Below the pieces are notes generated by a model. It was not told the DNA's origin. It made no database searches and was given only the letters and a program-made list of their open reading frames with translations. The position numbers and the translations under genes are program-made. A stretch of 64,000 bases of DNA, from NCBI GenBank assembly GCA_030068075.1, contig CM057841.1, positions 39,597,030 through 39,661,029 of the forward strand. The letters are read 5' to 3'. Origin of the DNA: Paguma larvata (taxonomy: Eukaryota > Chordata > Mammalia > Carnivora > Viverridae). This document shows positions 1 to 12,639 of the stretch, piece after piece; position 1 is the stretch's first letter, and each line of letters begins with the position of its first letter.

Positions 1-344
1 TAAGAGATACCTTATTTGGAATGCTGAATAGAAGTGGAGTAGTAGGAATCCAGTGTTTTTCCTAATTTTGTCAGAAAAGCATTTTCTATTTCATCATTAT
101 ATATGATTTTATCTATAGTATTACTGTAGATGTCCCTTATCAAACTGAGAGTGTTTTAATTCCATAATTGCTCAGGTTTTTCTTTGATCACTTATTAGTT
201 TAATAATAAATGGGTATCTTTTTCAAATGAGTTTTTCTGTATCTGTTGAAATAATCATATGCTTTTCTTCCAAAATTCTATTATTGCAGTGAATTTGATT
301 GATTAAATCTTTTGAATGTTAAGTTATCCTTGTGTTTTCATTTT

Positions 345-1340
345 TAATTGAGATATTATACATACCATATACTTTAGTCCTTTCAAGTGTAAAACCATTT
401 TTTTAGTATATTCACATAGATGTGAAATCATCACCAATAATTAATTTCAGAATATTTTCAATGCCCTAAAAAGAAACCCTGTAACCATTAGTAGTCACTC
501 ATCACTTTTCCCTGCCTTATGCCACTGGCAACCACTAATCTACTTTCTGGCTCTAGGATTTTGCCTGTCGTGGACATTCAAAACAGTGGTATCATTAAAC
601 TATGAAGCCTTTTGTGCCATACTCCTTCCATTTAACATACCATTTTTAAGATTTATACATATTATAGCATGAATCTGCATTTTATTCCTTTTTTATAGCT
701 GAATGATGTCCCAATATTGGATTTTGTTTATCCACTACTCAGTTATGGTTGTTTCTATCTTTGGATATTACAAATAATTTTTCTATGAAGATTTATGTAT
801 AAGCTTTTATGTAGAAGTTCTTTTATGTCTGTTTTTTGTTTTTGTTTTTGTTTTTTTCAATTCTGCTGGAAATATACCTCAGTGAATATTCCGTATCATA
901 TTGTAATTTTATGTTAAACTTTTGAAAAATTGCTGAACTATTTTCCAAAGTAGTTATATTATCTTACATTTCTACCAGACATTTCTGAAATTTTGACTTC
1001 TCCACATCCTTAGCAAAACTTTTCATTGTTCATCTTTACTATTATTATTATTATTATAGCCATCCAAGTGCATTAGTGGACATTGACTACTGTCTCACCA
1101 AGGCTTCAATTTGCATTTTCCTAATGTCTAATGATGTTGAATATTTTTTCATGTGTTTTTTTTTTTTGCTACTGATGTATCTACTTTAGAGAAATGTCTA
1201 TTCAGCTATTTTTCCTACTGTTAGTTGAGTCATTTATCCTTTTCGTGTTATATGGTTAGGCATTCTTTATAAATCTTGAATAAATGTCCCTTATTGTGTA
1301 TGTTTCTATATGTGCATGTATATATGTTTCTATTCATTTA
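345..1340 (-). mobile_element. Ancient L1 (L1M-type) 3' end fragment
   Basis: The plus strand reads like the reverse complement of a mammalian L1 3' end. Recognisable phrases are CTGGCAACCACTAATCTACTTT (about 525-546), the 'gctgaatgatgtcccaatattgga...ttatccactactcag' block near 690-745 and 'ctaatgtctaatgatgttgaatattttttcatgtg' near 1120-1155. These belong to the ORF2 tail and 3' UTR of old L1 families. Heavy divergence leaves no reading frame. Exact subfamily and ends are uncertain. Confidence 0.7.
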
Positions 1341-2335
1341 CTTTCAACATAATTTATTTTTAGAGCAATTTTAGATTGATAGAAAAAACAAGCAGAAGTA
1401 TATGTGGTTCTTATATGCTCCTTTCCCAACCGAAGAGAGTTTCCCTATTAATGTCTAGTATTGGTGTAGTACATTTATTGTAATTGATGAACCAACTTTG
1501 AAGCATCATTGTTACTTATGATACATAGTTGACATTAGAGTTCACTCTCCATTGTGCAATTCTATGGGCTTTGACAAATGCATAAAGTCATATACCCACT
1601 ATGGTAGTATATTATAGTAATAGTGTAACTGATTTAAATATTCCCTCTCCTCTACCTAGCCTTCTCTCTTTTCTCTGTCTCTGATCCACTGGCAATCACT
1701 ATCTTTTTACTGTTTCTATAGTCTTTTTTTTTTCCCAGAATGTCATATAGTTAGAATTATATAGCATGTAGCCTTTTCAGATTGAATTCTTTCATTTAGT
1801 GATATGTGCTAAATTCCCTCCATGTCATTTCATGGTTTAATAGCTCATTTTGTTTTACAGACATGATAATCCATTATACAGCTGTATCACAGTTTTTGCT
1901 TTTTAATCTATTGACCTACTGGAGAATGTTGGTTCTTCCAAACTTCTGCAATTATGAATAAAGCTGTTTTCAAATATTCAGGGCGGGTTTTTGTGTGTAC
2001 ATAAGTTTTCAACTCACTTGGGCAAATACCTTAGAGTAGGATTGTTGCATAACATGTTAAGACTATGTTGAGCTTTGTAAACGTGGATTGTCTTCTCACA
2101 TTTTTAATAGTACTGTTTGAAGCATAGAAATTTTTAATGTGATGAAGTTCAAATGATCTATTTTCTTTGGTTGCTTGCACTTTTGATGTTATATCTAAAA
2201 AAATCATTACATACTCTGATGTCATGAAGATTTATACCCAAGTTTTCTTATAAGGAAGTTAAAGTTTTAGCTCTTAAATTTAGACCTTTGATAAATTTTG
2301 AGATAATTTTTGCATCAGAACTCACATGGCCAAAA
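1341..2335 (-). mobile_element. Second ancient L1 segment (L1M-type)
   Basis: A second minus-strand L1 stretch follows the first. It contains 'ctctgatccactggcaatcac' near 1680, 'cttttcagattgaattctttcatttagtgatatg' near 1772-1805 and 'aattatgaataaagctg' near 1950, then reverse-complement ORF2 (near 2100-2310: 'catagaaatttttaatgtgatgaagttcaaatgatctatttt'). Because 3'-UTR-like text appears again after the first segment, this is likely a separate insertion or a rearranged copy. Protein coding is lost. Confidence 0.65.
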
Positions 2336-2961
2336 ATGCTATTCTTGTGGAGACCCCGGATACTATTACATTCTTCCAAAGAGTGTTGCGTGTGTTTGTT
2401 TCACTTGTTAAAGAGGTGATTTATTTGGCTGAATTAGAACTGCAAACCTCTCGGGATGTCATTTCAAATATTAGGTTAGTTCCTTAATTTTTAGCTGTGC
2501 TACTTGGAATAGACCTCACATATGTAGGCTTCAGAGATAACCAGAGATATTCAGTTGGAGTAGTTTATACAAAAATTTGTTCCCCCACCTCTGATATGTT
2601 CCTTTTAAGGATTCCATTCTCCCAATTTCAGTTGTCATGGTTGCCTTGAACTTGTGTTCTATGGCATTTTCAGGCCAGAGAGGCAGCTGATTTTCTATGT
2701 TAGTGTCCTTAAGGAGAACTGATTTCGGTCTGCCTTTAGGCTAAATCTCATTTCACAAAGGAAGCTTCCTACCAATTACTTATTGTTCCCAGTGTTGAGT
2801 GCCCTCTAAAATGTGGCTGTATTTTTTTGGCTCTCAAGCGTCTTCAGTTGTTTTGGGATTTTTTGTTCAGCCTATGGTTGTATTGGTTAGGCAGAAGCTT
2901 GATGGGCTACATCAGAGAATTTTCACAAGCAAATCAAAGTTCTCAATAAAGTGAGATATTC
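2336..2961. other. Unique AT-rich DNA, nothing recognised
   Basis: I see no repeat family, open frame or RNA gene that I can name here. It ends at the left target duplication of the next SINE. Confidence 0.5.
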
Positions 2962-3204
2962 TTAAACTCCTTCCAGGGGCGCCTGGGTGGCTCAGTTGGT
3001 TGGGCGGCAGACTTCAACTCAGGTCACGATCTCACGGTCTGTGAGTTCGGGCCCCGCATCGGGCTCTGTGTTGACGGCTCGGAGCCTGGAGCCTGCTTCG
3101 GATTCTGTGTCTCCCTCTCTCTCTGCCCTTCTCCTGCTCATACTCTGTCTCTATGTCTCTCAAAGGTAAATAAAAATGTTAAAAAACATTTTAAACTCCT
3201 TCCA
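2962..3204 (+). mobile_element. Feline tRNA-derived SINE with 14-bp target duplication
   Basis: The SINE body is 2976-3190, flanked by perfect copies of TTAAACTCCTTCCA at 2962-2975 and 3191-3204. The head GGGGCGCCTGGGTGGCTCAG is the tRNA-like A box and the GAGTTCGGGCCCC block near 3043 is the B box. A CT-rich stretch and an A-rich tail with AATAAA-type repeats follow. It is close to the felid consensus, so fairly young. Confidence 0.95.
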
Positions 3205-3299
3205 CTAGTTCTGCCCCTTCTTGTTGTTCTGTGGGTCTTGAATCTCCCTAGTCTTCAGTCTTGAGTTCAGCCTATATTTAGGCTTATTTAAATTACCTT

Positions 3300-3510
3300 G
3301 GGGCACCTAAGCACCCTACTCTTGATTTCAGCTCAGGTCATGAACTCATTATGACCCAAGGATCGAGTTCCATGTGTCAGGCTCTGTGCTGACAGCACAG
3401 AGTCTGGTTGTATTCTCTCTCTGTGCACCTCATCCCCCACTAGTGCTGTGAATAGTACACACTCTCTCTCGAGATAAATAAATGAAGAAACATTTTTAAA
3501 AAATTACTTA
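3300..3510 (+). mobile_element. Diverged feline/carnivore SINE
   Basis: The head GGGGCACCTAAGCACCCT is degraded, but 'gctcaggtcatgaactca', 'gggctctgtgctgacagcacagag'-like text and an 'ataaataaa' tail follow in the right order. Imperfect flanks 'aaattacctt' and 'aaattactt' may be the target duplication. It is clearly older than the copy at 2976. Confidence 0.85.
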
Positions 3511-4401
3511 AATATACTGTTACCTGTATTTTCCCGCAAGTGATCCATTAATTGACACAATCATTTGTTCAATGAGCTTATACTTAAGACATTTTTTTTT
3601 TGAAGATAGACCTTTTGTGTTATTTAACTCTGCTCAAAAGTATAGCTGTGTCTTCCCTCCTGACTCCAAATTTCTTAGAGTTGAATTCTGTCTGCAATAA
3701 GAGTAAATTAAAAATAATAATGAATTGGACAATAATTTCCATAAAGAATTTTTATGGTTTGAGAGAGGAGTACTTTCTCTGAATTGCAAACACTGGTATA
3801 TTTTTGCTGTCTAAATTATTGTAACTTTTTATTTGTATCTCATTTACATTTTCTTTTAAACACCTAATTGATTTATGTTTCATTTTATGTGGTCTTTGGA
3901 ACCACAACCTTTCCTTTCCAATTGCCATCAATTTAGAAACCATTAAACTATGGAGACTCCAAAGTTGATAATTGTCAAGCTTAACTGCAGATGTTTAATT
4001 TAATGAGTCAATACAAAGCCTGTGTTCTTTAAGAAATGCCTCAATTAGCTGGACGGAGACCCTGTATAATGGTATGTAGCCCATAATTGTGCAGCGAGGG
4101 GACTTTTATCAAATTGCATTCCTGCTAGGAAACTGATTTTATCTCTTGACAAAATATGGAAGAGAAGTCCATCCTTTCAAATGGCCAAACCTATAATAAA
4201 ACTGTTTCCCATAGCACTGAGATTAAAGTAGGAACCTGCATTTTATAGAACAGGGTAAGAGAGATGTTCCTAAATGAAAAAAAAAAAAAAGAAAAAAGAA
4301 AAAGAAAAAAAAAAAGAACAAAGGCTCAGTTTTCACTGTATGTGACAACATTGCAAAGATTTTTATAAATTCACACAAAAGCAACCAAAGCTAATGAAAT
4401 A
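3511..4401. other. AT-rich DNA with an A-rich tract
   Basis: No gene or repeat family is recognised, apart from an A-rich low-complexity run at about 4278-4318 of A blocks separated by single Gs. The short open frames here show no family resemblance. Confidence 0.5.
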
Positions 4402-4737
4402 CAGTTTGACCCTTGAACAACCCAGGTGTTAGGGGTGCCGACTCCTGCACAATCTAAAATCCACATACCATTTTTGACTACCAAAAGTTATCTGTTAATA
4501 GCCTACTATTGACCAAAGCCTTATCAATAACACAAATAGTTTATTAACATGTATTTGTACTTTATATGTATATATACTATATTATTAAACTACAGTAAGC
4601 TAGACAAAATAAAATGTTATGAAGAAAATCATGAGGAAGAGAAAGTATGTTTATAATACTGTACTGTAGTGATAAAAAAAAATCTGAATATAAGTGGGCC
4701 TGCACATTTCAAACCAATATTGTCCAAGGGTCAGCTG
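4402..4737. mobile_element. Tigger-like (pogo/Tc1-mariner) non-autonomous DNA transposon
   Basis: The ends are inverted repeats: CAGTTTGACCCTTGAACAAC at the left, and TTGTCCAAGGGTCAGCTG at the right, whose reverse complement starts CAGCTGACCCTTGGACAA. A TA dinucleotide lies immediately outside each end (4400-4401 and 4738-4739), which is the target duplication of the Tc1/mariner superfamily. At 336 bp with no transposase frame it is a MITE-like copy. Internal text matches the mammalian Tigger type I recall, but the exact name would need a library search. Confidence 0.85.
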
Positions 4738-5029
4738 TAGTAGACACAACATTTGCTTTTAAAGTCTAAAATTCAGAAACGAGGGGAAAAGCTGTCAGTC
4801 TTCTATGTGTGGAAATAAAAACATTCAGGTGGAAAATGAAGGAATGAAAATGTATGAGCATTATTTCCTTTGGAGACTGGCTTTGGATTACACAGGATCT
4901 GTATGATATACTAAATGCAACTGTTTTTGTGTCTATGTATACGTACATGCACATGCATATAAGCTTTCCAAGCTTACTGTTTTGTTAATCAAATACAGTT
5001 TGTATCTGAGACGTGAATTCAGTCTTTCC

Positions 5030-5110
5030 TTCAAAAAAAAAAAAAAAAAACAAAAACAAAAACCCAACCAAGCAAAAAATAAAACAAAACAAAACCACAC
5101 ACACACAAAA
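5030..5110 (+). repeat. A-rich low-complexity tract
   Basis: A long A run near 5034-5051 is followed by CAAAA/AACCA and ACACAC repeats. It may be the remnant of a retroposon tail, but no body is recognisable upstream. Confidence 0.7.
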
Positions 5111-5158
5111 GAGTGCTTGCTGATTTAGGACATTCTGGGTTAAATAGGAGTAAAACTT

Positions 5159-5372
5159 GGGGCACCCAGATGGATCAATCAGTTAAGCAACGGACTCGAC
5201 TTCCTTTCAGGTCATGACCTCACAGTTAGTGGGATCAAGCCTTGTGTAGCGCTCAGCACTGACAGAATGGAGCCTGGTTGGGATTCTCTCTTCTTCTCTC
5301 TCTGCACCTCCCCAGCTTACACGCATGTGTGTGTTCTCTCTCTCTCAAAATAAATAGACATTGAAAAAAAAT
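5159..5372 (+). mobile_element. Diverged carnivore SINE
   Basis: It starts GGGGCACCCAGATGGATCAATCAG, has 'caggtcatgacctcacag' and CT-rich text, and ends CTCAAAATAAATAGACATTG plus A8. Imperfect flanking copies are TAGGAGTAAA before and TAGTAGTAAA after. Confidence 0.88.
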
Positions 5373-5469
5373 AGTAGTAAAGGTCAATTTCCCAAGTATG
5401 TCTCACATGCTAGTGTCATGTGTGACACTTCTTTCACACATGCACGTGCACATACACACACATGCACGT

Positions 5470-5725
5470 ACAAACACAGTGTTCTGAGGGGCGCCTGGGT
5501 GTCTCAGTCGGTTGAGCGTCCGACTTCAGCTCAGGTCATGCTCTCGCGGTCTGTGAGTTCAAGCCCCGCGTCAGGCTCTGTGCTGACAGCTCGGAGCCTG
5601 GAGCCTGCTTCCGATTCTGTGTCTCCCTCTCTCTCTGCCCCTCCCCCACTCGTGCTCTGTCTCTCTCTGTCTCAAAAATAAATAAACATTAAAAAAATAA
5701 AAAACAAACAAACACAGTGTTCTGA
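5470..5725 (+). mobile_element. Young feline SINE with 18-bp target duplication
   Basis: The body is 5488-5707. The perfect direct repeat ACAAACACAGTGTTCTGA lies at 5470-5487 and 5708-5725. The sequence keeps CpG-bearing consensus text: GGGGCGCCTGGGTGTCTCAG, GAGCGTCCGACTTCAGCTCA, CTCGCGGTCTGTGAG and CTGACAGCTCGGAGCC. Retained CpGs and an undamaged duplication make this one of the youngest SINEs in the window. Polymerase III A and B boxes are present as in the source tRNA. Confidence 0.96.
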
Positions 5726-6587
5726 TAATTGGTAATTAACTTTGAGAAATGTTGCATATTTTATTTTCCTCTTATAGATTTGAAATTTTGAAGAACATGT
5801 GAAAAGCTTTTGCATCAAGGAAAGTTGTTAAAAGGTTGTCTTCCTTCCTTCCTTTTATACCTTTCTCTTCCTACCAAAATAACACTTATTAACATAAAAA
5901 CCTCTGAGACACTTTTTAGGAGCATAGGTACAAAAATAATGCAATAGATATATATCTAATGTATTCTAGCTTTTGCATCCAAGACTCCAGTGCCCAAAAA
6001 TAAGCCAAGTAAACATTCGGTAATGATCTGCTTGTTGCTCCAGAGACTTAAGGTGATGCATCCAAATAAATACATTTCTTGACCATTCTGGAGGAGCCAA
6101 AAAATAATTTGAAAATTTAATATGATCCTTCAGAAAGTGCAAATAAGAAATTCCCTTTATGTGGCAAAAATGTCTCAAAATTCCTTTTCTGTTCATGTAT
6201 CTCTACAAGTCCAATTTATTGGCCAAACAGCTGTCCTTAATCTCTTTTACACTACCCGGTCACATCCCCATCTCTTCCTGCCTATGCAGAATTACCGTAT
6301 GTCTCCCTAAAAAGTTTGTGTGTTCTGTTTGGGTGCTCACCCTACTACCCTTCTCCACTTTTCCCAGGTAGACTCCTCATTCTCTCCTTATGTATGTAGA
6401 TGCATATTGACTTATTTCTGGAAGTCTTTTCCTGGCTGTTTTCCTATTCCCACTTCTGCATATTTCCACAGATATGTGAGTTCTAGAACTACGTGGCTGT
6501 GAGAGGGAGGGCAGTTACTTGAGGCAAGGGTAGGGAGAGGCTGTGACAAGTCCGATATGTTCTCCTAATACAAGCAACCTTCAGACC
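5726..6587. other. Mostly unique DNA, possible L2 remnant
   Basis: A short CTTC run lies near 5840-5853. The C/T-rich stretch at about 6225-6500 resembles a decayed L2 3' region, but I cannot confirm it. Short overlapping open frames there have no known domain. Confidence 0.35.
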
Positions 6588-6783
6588 TTTTTTAAAAATT
6601 ATTATTCTTATTTATTTTGAGAGAGTGAGAGCAGGGGAGGTGCAGAGACAGGGGGACAGAGGATCTGAAGCATGCTCTACACTGACAGCAGCAAGCTGGA
6701 TATGGGGCTGGAACTCACGAACTGTGAGATCACGACCTAGGCCAACATCAGAGGCTTAACCGACAGAGCCACCCAGATGCCCT
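6588..6783 (-). mobile_element. Carnivore SINE, minus strand
   Basis: It reads as a reverse-complement SINE: 'ttatttattttgagagagtgagag', 'gatcacgacctaggccaacatcagaggcttaacc' and GACAGAGCCACCCAGATGCC at the right end, which is the tRNA-like head. The A-rich tail is at the left. It is moderately diverged. Confidence 0.9.
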
Positions 6784-8159
6784 GCAAACTTCACACTTAA
6801 AAAAAAAAAAAAAAAAACACTGTTGCCAAATTGTGACATAGAATGTTGTTCCATTTAGTGTTATAATTGGTAGAACATGCTATTATTAAAAAAAAAAAAC
6901 AAACAGATAATTTTGGAAGAGAAATAAAATGAATCCAAATAATTAGTGTCACAAATCTAATTGTGAAAGGTAAACTCCTCTGAATTAAGGAAACAGACAT
7001 TTAACCATCTGAAACGTTAGCTACACATTCACTAAAGAGAGAAAATATTTCTTTGAATAACATAAGTTCAGTGAACCCTAATGGATTTGGTACTGATACA
7101 CATTCCTTCAACAAGTGATCTCGCACTGGTGGTCATGAGATCCAAAGCACAGGCCACTTTGATCTTTAATCGATTTGATTCTCAAACAGTGGTTGAAAGT
7201 CAAGAGCTAACAAGGTTGAGGTTGCCTCTATTGGGTATTGTGAATTTCCTCTGAACTCTTTTGTAATAAATCTGTATTTTTCCCGGGGTGAAATATCTTT
7301 TGATCATACATAATTGTGATGGTTTTAGCTTTCAGAAGTGAAACAACATTGCTCCCAATGTTGTTGGAAACATGTGGATCCTTTATATCTCATCAGGGAC
7401 TCATGCAATAGTACTGTTTCTACTTTATAAAAAATACAATAAGAGCATGTGTGTGTGTACATGCATGTGCCCATGGATGTCTTCATCTCTTTCTTGAAAG
7501 ATATGATTGGTGGCTTTGCTCAGTGCCATCTGATTTCATGGGAGTTCCCACTTGCATAGGTTTTGTAATTTGGCAGTGGTAAAGGGGTGAATGTAATTCA
7601 TAAATCAGAACCTGGCCTATCCTTACATTATCTTCTTCTCTTGCTAAGTCTTTCCTTGCTGAGTCTCCTTCCCTTTCCTTGTTAAATCTCAGTGCAATTC
7701 TGTGATATCTCAAATTAGGAAATAAAGAAAATCTTGAGAACGATGGTACTTCGAGAAACTTATATTTATTGCGATGCCATATAGCAAGGCTCTATTCATT
7801 TCTGGAGACACTTTTAAAAAACTGTTTCCTTATCTTCGAAACATAAAAGTAAAATAGCAAGTTACTAGTACCATGTGGAATTATCTACCAGAAATACCTC
7901 ACATTGTGTCAATTCATCTCTAATATCCAATCTGTTTTCCATGATTCTTATGGGCCTCAGGTGATGATCATGACAGTATAACAGAGGAAAGGTCATAAAA
8001 GAATGAGCTGCTATGCTGTGTTTGGGAGGCAGGGGGCTATAAATTAGGAAGTTGTCCTAAACTGAAGAGCATTCTTTGTATGAAATAAAATTTATGCATA
8101 TAAAATATGTAAATTCATATTTTAAGAGGTAGTATATCACGTTTTTCATGACACTAGGT
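6784..8159. other. Unique AT-rich DNA
   Basis: Two A runs lie at about 6799-6817 and 6889-6900. A TG-rich patch lies at 7448-7460. No recognisable gene or repeat body. Confidence 0.5.
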
Positions 8160-8415
8160 TTTAAAATCAATGTGCCTGGCTTAAAAACCCTATGATGCCT
8201 CCTACTAGACATGTGACCTCAGACAATTCATGGACTCTGTCTGCCTGATATTTTTCCAGCTATGAAATGAGGATAAAATGAAAAGCAGTTATAATTTTGT
8301 GAGGAAGAAAGGAATGCAAGCATGTGAACATACTATAAATATTGTCTGAACATAGTAGGCTCTATCTAAGAGCTAACTGTTGTCATTACTGTTTCTGTTG
8401 TTATTAGTAATATAT
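8160..8415 (+). mobile_element. MIR element
   Basis: Ancient tRNA-derived SINE. Core text is visible in order: 'catgtgacctcagacaattcatggactctgtctgcc', 'tatgaaatgaggataaaatg' and 'gaacatagtaggctctatctaagagctaactgttgtcatta'. This matches the MIR core and 3' end with many substitutions. Confidence 0.75.
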
Positions 8416-11289
8416 GGAGATTTTTGTATTGCATACTCTATTCTGGGATTTTTATAGGTTAAAAAAAATCACCATCTACACCAAATATCCTTGATGAAAC
8501 ATGGCAGTAACCTCTGTGTAGATGTAAAAATTTCTACTGTCCATGGACATGGACTGACCTCCAAACTTATGTTTTTCCTCTCACTTATAACCTAGATAAT
8601 ATAAATATTTCATAATCATCAATAAAATACATTGAATTTCATATGTTAAAATAGCCGTTAAACCTTCTTAATCTTAAAACATCCTCTGGATACATTTTTG
8701 GCAATTTTTTTTCACAATCGAATGTGTTAAAACGTGGACATTTTATCATTGAAAATTCCACTAAACCTTGACCTTCAATACTTGCATAACATTAACCTCT
8801 GAATAGCAAATTACAGAGACATGTGGAAACATGAAACAGTAGTATTCACTCAAAAGTACGAATTGTGTAGTATATAACATATCTTGGAAGAACTAAAATT
8901 GCTAAAAGCTACATATTTAATTATGCATGACCTGAATACTTTAGGAACAAATTTAATGTGTTCAAATAAGCACTGTTTCAAAGAGTACTTTGGAACAGAA
9001 ATGTAAACTGACATCCCCTTTTGTGACTTATTTTCTTACTCAATAGAACTTTACTTCCAAAAAGGAACATGAAAAAGATCCACTTAGTAGGTCACTGTTA
9101 TTAGAAAAAAATGCAAATGAACAACTAAACTTCATTGCACAAATCAAGCTGCCTACTCTCCTGGGCATTATTCAGTGCTTGGTTTAATATTTTCCTAACA
9201 TTTTAAGAGTTTTTCCAATTAAATATTAATACTTTTCTCAAAGAGAAAGAGAGATTTATTATCCTAAAGAGATGGTAGAAGGGAGGGATAGTGATCTGTG
9301 TCAGCACTTAGAATGAGGAACTGAAGAGAAAGCTTCATTAAGAAAAACATGCTGAGCCTAGTTTCTCTAATACACTAAAAAGTCTCATGTAGAAGCTTGT
9401 GTATAACTGTATGATGGAATTAAATAAAAAGTCCATATAGTTTCCAAATAATTGACAATACTGGGCAAGAAAGTCCTCAAACATAATACCAAACCACTTG
9501 ATATGACAACATTCAAACGTTTGGTCTATATTTAAAAAAAATAAACACATATACATTTGAACAAAAAATGTCAGACTTATTAGGCATCTTTGCATCTCTA
9601 CTTACCTGGCTACAAAGAGTTCCCCACATGAGAAGTCTAACCTCACATTAATGCCTACTGTGTTTGATTCCATAGCTCACCCTGTAGTGGACCTAAAGTG
9701 GTAGAGTTGCATTGGTTGAGAAACCTCAGCTCATTTCTCATTTGGGGACCTGACATCAGCTGAAATGAGTTGCCTTGACCAAAGTCACATCCCATTCCTG
9801 TGGGATCAATTTACTAAGCTCTGTGAGGTGTAAAGATGTGGTCCCCCTGGCCCTGATTCAAGATTCGAGAATCTCTGAAAATCCACTCCAGCTCAAAAGT
9901 GCCACTTAAAATGGCAGGAAAACTCTCTGACTGCACTGCGGTACAACAACTCCCTTTGTTCAGTCCTGCTTTATTTACTTCTTCCATAATGCTAATCCTG
10001 AGAGGACTCCCCAATAAACTTATTCCATTAAAATAGCCACCTGCGAGTTGGGTTCTTTGAGAACCCAATATATGATATCTACCATTCCTCTGGCCTCATT
10101 CCATAACTCTGAAAAGGCTTTTATTTGAAATAGGTGTAACTTTCCTCTACTTATCCTGTCTGAATGCACAATGTGTGCCTCTTTGCCTTGTCATTCATTG
10201 TGGCTTCCTAACGTATCTCAGGTTGAGCTGCTATGCAATTGAAGCTTATGTCAAGAAAGGATAGACTACTCTGCATAACAAAGAATCCCCAAATCTGTGT
10301 CATTTTAAGAATATAACACTTAATGACACAATTAGACGTTTTCCCTCTGGAATGGGAATATGTTCTCTTGTCATTCTCACTGTCTATTCAGATACCTGGA
10401 CTGCCTCCATGTTGTACTCCTGTATTCCATAACACAGAATGTTCAAAGTTACCAAGACAAAGGAAGAAAGATGCAGGAGGCAAGATTTCATGAGTCTTTG
10501 ATCCAGAGGGGCTGGTACTATTTTAGATAATTGTGCATAATTTAGAGCTGGTTACATGGCCCCAACGCAACTGCATGGGAAATTAGAAAATGCACATGGA
10601 TAACTGGTGATCCATGAGCAAGTATAAGATTTCTATCCAGCAACTACACAATTCCCTCTACCCATACTTGTCCAAGTAAAGTTAGGAGCTGTCACTTAGT
10701 GACATATTAGGTAAGGTACCCTAAATATAGTCTCTAAATGGACAAAATATTCTTATTTTTTCCATCATATGTACAAATAAAAGGATACTTTATTTATAAA
10801 AATAAATAGGATAAATTGTATCTATGAACTTCAGTATCTTGATCTGCCAAATGACAAAATATAAGACCTGTCGGTCAGCTAGAATTTGACAGATAAAATT
10901 TTCTCCAAGGGAAAAATAAAAAAACAAAAAAACAAGTGACTCTTCATTATTACAGTTATAACTCTTTTTTTTTTTTTTTTACCACCTATGGACATAGTTT
11001 TTTCTCCTATTAGTTAATATGCTAACCCTGAATGAATCTATAAAGGCCAAACCCTGACAAAATACCATAGAATAAGGCTCAAAACATGATTTGAAAAATC
11101 AATAATTTATGAATATATATTTTTTTTCTTGAGGAATTCTTCTTGAATATGGAAGGATATGTGGCTACAAGAAACAATGCCTAAGTTTTCAAAGAAGTCT
11201 ACCTGACTGAGGGAGAAGAAACTTTCCAAGCAAATCTTATTTCTTGATCTGTCCTAGAAGTTAGGCTTCAACTACTGCCAGTACTGGGT
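8416..11289. other. Unique DNA with possible undated old repeats
   Basis: No gene is recognised. Segments near 9650-10080 and 10240-10480 have the texture of old interspersed repeats (the first ends in an AATAAACTTATTCC-like stretch and 'gagaacccaatatatgatatc'). I cannot assign them to a family from memory. Confidence 0.35.
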
Positions 11290-11411
11290 AACATTCTCCA
11301 CCTAAGCCCCAATACTGGTTCTGTACCTCATGAACAGTGTAATTTAGGCCAAGTTACTTGACCTCTTAGAGCATCAACTTTCTCATTTGTGAATATTAAA
11401 TGATACCACCA
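11290..11411 (+). mobile_element. MIR element, left part (split by a SINE)
   Basis: 'gtaatttaggccaagttacttgacctcttagagcatcaactttctcatttgtgaatattaaatgata' is MIR core. It is interrupted at 11412 by a feline SINE. The duplicated 'ttaaatgataccacca' resumes at 11638, and the MIR continues briefly to about 11690. Confidence 0.78.
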
Positions 11412-11653
11412 GGGGCACCTGGGTGGCTCAGTCAGTTAAGTGTTCAACTACAGCTCAGGTCACAATCTCATGGTTCGTGGGTTCGAGCCCCACATTAGGC
11501 TCGGTGCTGACAGCTCAGAGTCTGGAGCCTGCAGGCTGCTTTGGATTCTGCATGTGTGTGTCTCTCTCTCTGCCCCTCCCTGATTTCTCTCCCTCCCTCC
11601 CTCTCTCCAAAATAAATAAAAACATTAAAAAAAAGTTTTAAATGATACCACCA
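11396..11653 (+). mobile_element. Feline SINE inserted in MIR, 16-bp duplication
   Basis: The body is 11412-11637 and the perfect duplication TTAAATGATACCACCA is at 11396-11411 and 11638-11653. The head GGGGCACCTGGGTGGCTCAG and B box GGGTTCGAGCCCCA are well kept. The middle holds a CTGCAGGCTGC insertion-like stretch and CCCTCCCTCC repeats. Confidence 0.95.
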
Positions 11654-11690
11654 AAGTTACTAGCACAAATTAACCACATAAAGGCCAGTC

Positions 11691-12639
11691 CTTGGGGGAA
11701 AATATCCCCTCTGCTCTGCACTGAGCTCTCATGATGAAAGCTTAGTACTTCACTAATCTCTACAATATTAAAACATACTTATGGAATTAGTATGTCTACT
11801 AATTCTGTTCATACTCCAAGGACTAGTATGTTCCCTACCCAAGGATCAGTTTGGTTCTCTTCAAATTTGAAAGGTAGTGGCCAAGTAAGCATTATTCAGA
11901 TCCTTACTAATCTGTTTACCAAACATCCTTTGGGGGTCAAACCATCTTAGGTTCCCCAAAGTTGACCTTTTATTACCCACAATATATTTCTTCTTTTTCT
12001 CTCCACACATTGGATCTAATCAATAAGATTTGATTTCTGCCAGATTTGCTATTATTCCCCTTCTTATTCTGTAACATTCTTCTTTGTAACTAAAGGTTAC
12101 CCTATATTTTGTCCAGAAGGCTAACTTCCTTGCCGTTTGTTTTCTTTATGGGGAATTAGAACTGTAACCATGCCTGATTCTCAGACATCTAGTTAACTTG
12201 CACAGTCCTGGTCCCAGTCATGATGTGTGATGTGTTCATTAGTATGCCCCATTCTGGTAGGACTGAGACACATATTTTTTTTTTTTACCTCCAGACTTAT
12301 TTGTCCAATGTCTATTGGAGATGTATGCCATTGGGCATACTTCCATGACTTTAAACTTAACTAATTCAAAAATAACATTGCAATCATTTTCTTCGTATTT
12401 GTCGTTTCTCATCCTGGTACATAGCTCCATCATGCAGTGATTTACACAGTGCAGAGATCCGTGGGTCTTTCCCTTAGCCCACATTTACTCCACCCTAAAA
12501 CTATTCTTCTCTCCTACTAAATATCTTTCAAATGTGCTTTCTCTCCAGCCTAATTATCAGTTCTTAACTTAGATCACTATACTCTTCTCAACAATATCCT
12601 TAAGCAACCACACATCTGATTAACTTGCTTCAGTTAATC
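11691..12639. other. Unique DNA, nothing recognised
   Basis: No repeat or gene that I can support. A T11 run lies near 12275-12285. Confidence 0.45.
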
